From: an uncultured Collinsella sp.
GTDB taxonomy: Bacteria; Actinomycetota; Coriobacteriia; Coriobacteriales; Coriobacteriaceae
Reading direction: 5' to 3'
Assembly: GCA_900754445.1 (NCBI GenBank)
Contig: CAAECW010000086.1
Span: 1 to 25,070, forward strand
Length of the DNA stretch: 25,070 nt
Part shown: piece after piece, positions 21,459 through 25,070 of the stretch
Layout of the letters: each line of letters begins with the position of its first letter
Position numbering within the stretch: the first letter of the stretch is position 1
Program-made: the position numbers and the translations under genes
The notes under the pieces: generated by a model
The model's input: only the letters and a program-made list of their open reading frames with translations
What the model was told of the DNA's origin: nothing
The model's database searches: none

Positions 21459-22724
21459 CTAGGCGGTCGGTGCGTTCCTAAACGTGTAGTTGCCTGGAGA
21501 GCGCACATTGATATAGGTTACGCCCTCTACTTGCGAAAGCAGCTTGGTCACGATGCGTTCTTTCTTGGCGATATCGTCCGAACCGCCCAGCGACACCTCG
21601 ACGCCGTTGTCGAGATTTGCCGAGATAGCCTCAACGGAAGGCGTGGAAATATCCTTCACCTGGTCCAAGAACTCGCTCGAGAAACCGCGTGCGTAATCCA
21701 GGCCGGCCTTGACGGCCTTGGAGCTCACCGCCCGACCCGAAACCGGTGCGACATCGGCCGAGACGTCAGTCAACAGCACGGCGCCGTAGTGCTTGGCAAG
21801 CGCCAGGGCCGCATCGATGCCGGTCAGGGTTTTGGCACCCTCCCCCGATGTAATGACGTTCCCCTGGTCGTCCACCTCGACAGACGTCGACAGCGGAGCA
21901 ATCCAGGTGTCATCGTCTCCGATAGCCCAGGCAAGGTCGTCGGAGCTGATATACGCAATGGCGATAACCTTACGCTCCGTCGGCGTGATGATAAGCGTAT
22001 GGGGAAACTGGCGCTGGACGTCCACGCCCGAGACCCACGGGTTTTGCTTGAGGCCCTCGGTAATCTGATCGGGATCCACGTTAAAGAGCGACGTGTTCTC
22101 GGGAAGACTGATGAGCTGCATGGCGTCGTGCTTGGTCACATGCTCGCTGCCATGAATCTGAATATCGGTGGCGGCGAACAGGCCGGAGTTGATGACGACG
22201 ATGGCAACAATGGCAAGTACGGCCAAGGCTGCCAGGATGCCGCCCGCGATTTTGCCTTTACCCTTAATGGCAGAAGCAGCGTCGGTCGTCTTGCTTGCCA
22301 TGGCACCCAGCGATGACAGAGGATTGATGCCCCTTTTTGCCGAAGACGCCTTGGCGGCGGGTACCGATGTCAGTGAACGCGGCTTAGCGCCAGCCAACGT
22401 ACGGCCGGCATGCGGCGCACGAGCTCCCAGCGAAGGCTTGGGCGTCGCCATGGGTCGGGAGGTCTTGGTGCCCATCGCCGGCTTGAGCGTCACCGAAGGA
22501 CGCGGAGCCGGACGACTCGTCTTTTTAGAAGCGGGGCGTCCTCCCAGCTGCGAGCCGACGACTGGGCGCTTGGCAGGACGAACGGGCCCAACGGACTTGG
22601 AGGGCATGGCGGGCTTATGTTGAGGCTGGGCAGGTGCGCCGGAACGCCCTCCGGCGCGGCGGAAGGTTGGTTTCGATGCTCTAGAAGCCGAGGAATTTAA
22701 CTTCCGGTCTGAGCTCGATGCCAT
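21459..22724 (-). CDS. ftsQ: Cell division protein FtsQ (DivIB-like)
   Basis: A 421-residue bitopic membrane protein, long for FtsQ/DivIB (usually 230-300). Residues 1-158 are a cytoplasmic, very basic region rich in Lys, Arg, Pro, Ser and Ala. One membrane span follows at about 159-182 (GGILAALAVLAIVAIVVI), then the POTRA domain from about 184 (FAATDIQIHGSEHVTKHDAMQLISL, then NPWVSGVDVQRQFPHTLIITPTERKVIA), and the FtsQ beta domain to the end. It recruits FtsL/FtsB-type partners and regulates septal peptidoglycan synthesis. GGGAGG lies only 3 nt before the ATG at 22724. The first 44 nt overlap the end of murB in another frame, so translation is probably coupled. Confidence 0.92.
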   Translation of the reverse strand: MASSSDRKLNSSASRASKPTFRRAGGRSGAPAQPQHKPAMPSKSVGPVRPAKRPVVGSQLGGRPASKKTSRPAPRPSVTLKPAMGTKTSRPMATPKPSLGARAPHAGRTLAGAKPRSLTSVPAAKASSAKRGINPLSSLGAMASKTTDAASAIKGKGKIAGGILAALAVLAIVAIVVINSGLFAATDIQIHGSEHVTKHDAMQLISLPENTSLFNVDPDQITEGLKQNPWVSGVDVQRQFPHTLIITPTERKVIAIAYISSDDLAWAIGDDDTWIAPLSTSVEVDDQGNVITSGEGAKTLTGIDAALALAKHYGAVLLTDVSADVAPVSGRAVSSKAVKAGLDYARGFSSEFLDQVKDISTPSVEAISANLDNGVEVSLGGSDDIAKKERIVTKLLSQVEGVTYINVRSPGNYTFRNAPTA

Positions 22725-23592
22725 ACGCCTCCCTCACCTTTCCGTGCACATGCCTGATAACCGCGGCCACGTCATCGGCCGAAGCGGTTCCGTTATTAAC
22801 GATAAAATTAGCGTGTACGGGCGAAACTTCCGCACCGCCAACCGAAAAACCCTTTAATCCACAATCCTCAATCAACTTGCCCACGCTTGCGTCGGGCGGG
22901 TTGCGAAAGACCGATCCGCAGGATGCACGGCCCATGGGCTGCGTACGCTTGCGGCGCGTCAGATACCGCTCCATACGCTCGCGAATGTCGGCCTTGGGCG
23001 CGGGCTTGAGTTTAAGCACGCACTCGAGAATGATCTCGTTACGCGGCAGGCTGCACTCGCGATACCCCCAAGCGATCTCGGACCCCGCATAGTGCTTAAT
23101 ACCGGACGCCGGATCAAACGTGACCACGTCCTCGATAAGGGAGCCGATCCACTCGGTCTGCGTACCTGCGTTCATGGACACGGCGCCGCCGACCGAACCG
23201 GGAATACCGACCGCGAACTCAAGGCCCGAAAGCCCGCGCGACAAGGCGTCGTTGACCAAACGCGCGAACATCACGCCCGCACCAACGGTCAGCGTGCAGC
23301 CGTCCTCGGCAACAACCGTGCGCTGAAACTCACGTCCCAGCGAAATAACGGCGCCGCGATAACCGGCATCGGCAACCAACAGGTTGGACCCCTTGCCGAT
23401 AATCACCCACGGCACCTGCTCGCGGTCAAGCACCGACACGGCGCGACGCAGGGCATGGTAGCTATGGCACGTCACAAAGAGGTCGGCCTTGCCGCCGATA
23501 CGATAGCTTGTATGGCGTGCAAGACGTTCGTCCTCGACCACGTCCGTGTCGATCATGCCCGAAAGCGCCATGACGGCGTTAAAGAGACCCAT
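22681..23592 (-). CDS. murB: UDP-N-acetylenolpyruvoylglucosamine reductase MurB
   Basis: The FAD enzyme that reduces UDP-GlcNAc-enolpyruvate to UDP-MurNAc, 303 residues, the short type II (Gram-positive-like) form. The FAD domain shows HTSYRIGGKADLF (about 27-39), IGKGSNLLVADAG and GIPGSVGGAVSMNAGT (about 129-144). The substrate domain has RASCGSVFRNPPD with the catalytic Ser at 227, and GKLIEDCGLKGFSVGGAEVSPVHANFIVNNG, with the family's invariant HxNFI stretch. The ATG comes 5 nt after the murC stop and has no clear SD, so it depends on coupling. The order murC-murB-ftsQ is usual for the cluster. Confidence 0.96.
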   Translation of the reverse strand: MGLFNAVMALSGMIDTDVVEDERLARHTSYRIGGKADLFVTCHSYHALRRAVSVLDREQVPWVIIGKGSNLLVADAGYRGAVISLGREFQRTVVAEDGCTLTVGAGVMFARLVNDALSRGLSGLEFAVGIPGSVGGAVSMNAGTQTEWIGSLIEDVVTFDPASGIKHYAGSEIAWGYRECSLPRNEIILECVLKLKPAPKADIRERMERYLTRRKRTQPMGRASCGSVFRNPPDASVGKLIEDCGLKGFSVGGAEVSPVHANFIVNNGTASADDVAAVIRHVHGKVREAYGIELRPEVKFLGF

Positions 23593-23597
23593 AGAGG

Positions 23598-25016
23598 TTA
23601 AGCGTCTTTCTTGGCAGTCAGATACTCGATGAACTCGGGGCCGACGGTCGTAACGTCGCCGGCACCCATGGTGAGCAACAGGTCGCCCTCGCCCACGAGC
23701 TTCTCAAGCTCCTGGTTGAGCTCAAGACGGCTAGAGCAGTACACGACCTCCTTGCCGGGGTGCTTGGCGCGAACGGTATCTGCGAGCATCTTGGAGGTAA
23801 CGCCCGGAATCGGCATCTCGCCGGCGGAGAACACATCGATCAGCAGCAGCTTATCGGCGTTGGCAAAGGCATCGGCAAAGTCATCGCACAGAGCCTGCAG
23901 GCGCGAATAGCGGTGCGGCTGGAACACGACGTCGACATGCTTGTAGCCCAGCGAAGAGGCAGCAGCGAGCGTCGCCTTGATCTCGGTGGGATGATGGCCG
24001 TAATCGTCAACCACCGTGATGCCGTCGATATCGCCCACATGGGTAAAGCGACGGCGGACGCCCTCAAAACTCGAAAGTGCCTTAGCGGCGGCGTCGATAT
24101 CGAGGCCCAGGACATGGGCGACGGTCAAGACGGCCGTGGCGTTGAGCATGTTGTGACGACCGGGGTTGCTCTTAATCTCGACAGCGTGCTCGGTGCCGTC
24201 CTCAAAGCGAACGATAAAGTCGCTCTGGATGCCCTTGACATCCGGATGTACGCAGACGATGTCGTTGCTCTCGGCAAAACCATAGGAAAGCACATGACGG
24301 CCCGTCGACTTGGCGAGCTCGACCAGGTGTGGATCCTCGCCGCAAACGATGACGGTGCCGTCCTCGCCCACCAGCCCCATAAACTTGGCAAAGGTGGCCT
24401 CGATCTCCTCGATGCCCGAGTAATGATCGAGATGGTCGGCCTCGACGTTGGTCACGATGACCACGTTGGGGTTTAGGAACAGGAACGAGCTGTCGGACTC
24501 GTCGGCCTCGGCGACAAAATAGTCGCCCGAGCCGTTCTTGCCGTTGGTGTCGTAGCCCTCGACAATGCCACCGATCAAAAAGCTGGGGTCCAGACCCATG
24601 CGGTCGAGCATGGTGGCGCACATCGAAGAGGTCGTGGTCTTGCCGTGAGTACCGGCGACGGCGACGGTGGTGTAGCCATGGCCCAGAGCCGAGAGCATCT
24701 TGGCGCGAGGCCACACGGGAATACCGAGCTCGCGGGCACGCACGAGCTCGGGGTTGGACTCGGGAATAGCGGTGGAGACAACAACCACGTCGGGCTTGAC
24801 CTCGTCGATCGTCGCAGCCTCGTGGCCCACGTGGACCTTCACGCCGGCGCGGGTAAGCTGGCGAATATAGCGCGACGTCTTAAGGTCGGAGCCGGTAACG
24901 GTATAACCGCGCTCGTGCAGGACGAGGGCGATGCCGCTCATGCCGGCGCCGCCGATACCGATAAAGTGGGCGCTCTTGAACTCGGGCGCGGAGGTTGCAG
25001 TCTGGGAATCAGCCAT
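23598..25016 (-). CDS. murC: UDP-N-acetylmuramate--L-alanine ligase MurC
   Basis: The cytoplasmic Mur ligase that adds L-Ala to UDP-MurNAc with ATP, 472 residues, normal length. The N-terminal Rossmann domain has HFIGIGGAGMSGIAL (about 17-31). The ATP P-loop is VAGTHGKTTTSSM at about 120-132. The central domain has EADESDSSF (170-178) and NVEADHLDHY (190-199). The C-terminal domain has DDYGHHPTEI (337-346) and FQPHRYSRL, both diagnostic for MurC rather than MurD/E/F. The start at 25016 follows AAGGAG at 11 nt; a GTG at 25043 in the same frame would precede that SD. The upstream gene, probably murG, lies outside the window. Confidence 0.97.
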   Translation of the reverse strand: MADSQTATSAPEFKSAHFIGIGGAGMSGIALVLHERGYTVTGSDLKTSRYIRQLTRAGVKVHVGHEAATIDEVKPDVVVVSTAIPESNPELVRARELGIPVWPRAKMLSALGHGYTTVAVAGTHGKTTTSSMCATMLDRMGLDPSFLIGGIVEGYDTNGKNGSGDYFVAEADESDSSFLFLNPNVVIVTNVEADHLDHYSGIEEIEATFAKFMGLVGEDGTVIVCGEDPHLVELAKSTGRHVLSYGFAESNDIVCVHPDVKGIQSDFIVRFEDGTEHAVEIKSNPGRHNMLNATAVLTVAHVLGLDIDAAAKALSSFEGVRRRFTHVGDIDGITVVDDYGHHPTEIKATLAAASSLGYKHVDVVFQPHRYSRLQALCDDFADAFANADKLLLIDVFSAGEMPIPGVTSKMLADTVRAKHPGKEVVYCSSRLELNQELEKLVGEGDLLLTMGAGDVTTVGPEFIEYLTAKKDA

Positions 25017-25070
25017 GTGCTCGTGTACTCCTTGCGTAAACACTGCCTGTAACCCGTTAACTGTACCGCA

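Overview
The window looks like chromosomal DNA from a high-GC Gram-positive bacterium of the Actinomycetota. A Collinsella-like member of the Coriobacteriia is the best guess. The grounds are the GC-rich, C/G-ending codons, purine-rich Shine-Dalgarno (SD) sequences, a division cluster with SepF, YggT and DivIVA, and the style of the intergenic hairpins. The genus is inferred from gene order and sequence style, not from a search. I see no rRNA, tRNA, CRISPR-cas locus, prophage or transposase gene.

Left part (1-5470), mostly + strand: an M18 zinc aminopeptidase, the peroxide-stress protein YaaA, a convergent one-pass membrane protein of unknown function, then thiC behind a TPP riboswitch, and thiD with its own promoter. 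ThiC and ThiD make the pyrimidine half of thiamine.

Middle (5470-11970): a 334-bp gene-free stretch holds an unusual array of regularly spaced inverted 15-nt repeats bracketed by two related hairpins. Next come four minus-strand genes: an SGNH hydrolase, a PARG-like protein lacking one catalytic glutamate, a Bax inhibitor-1 family membrane protein, and a small protein that is probably translated from a leaderless mRNA. A plus-strand pair follows: the low-affinity phosphate transporter Pit and its DUF47 partner. A second gene-free stretch carries two tandem 88-bp repeats, one of which forms a very long hairpin. It ends at a nitroreductase gene whose first half has codon use foreign to the rest of the window.

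Right part (11971-25016), all minus strand. In transcription order: murC, murB, ftsQ, ftsZ, pgeF (ylmD), pstS, pstC, pstA, pstB, phoU, yggS (ylmE), sepF (ylmF), yggT (ylmG), divIVA. This is the conserved Gram-positive division cluster, but a complete high-affinity phosphate operon sits between ylmD and ylmE. pstS starts inside the stop codon of pgeF, and 11-bp-spaced direct repeats resembling a PHO box lie upstream of pgeF, so pgeF may be co-regulated with phosphate uptake. With pit-DUF47, the window carries two phosphate import systems.

The most unusual items are the 40-bp-period inverted repeat array (5529-5745), the pst operon embedded in the division cluster, the PARG-like protein with QEA in place of QEE, the apparent non-AUG start of yggT, and the mosaic nitroreductase gene next to the 88-bp repeats.
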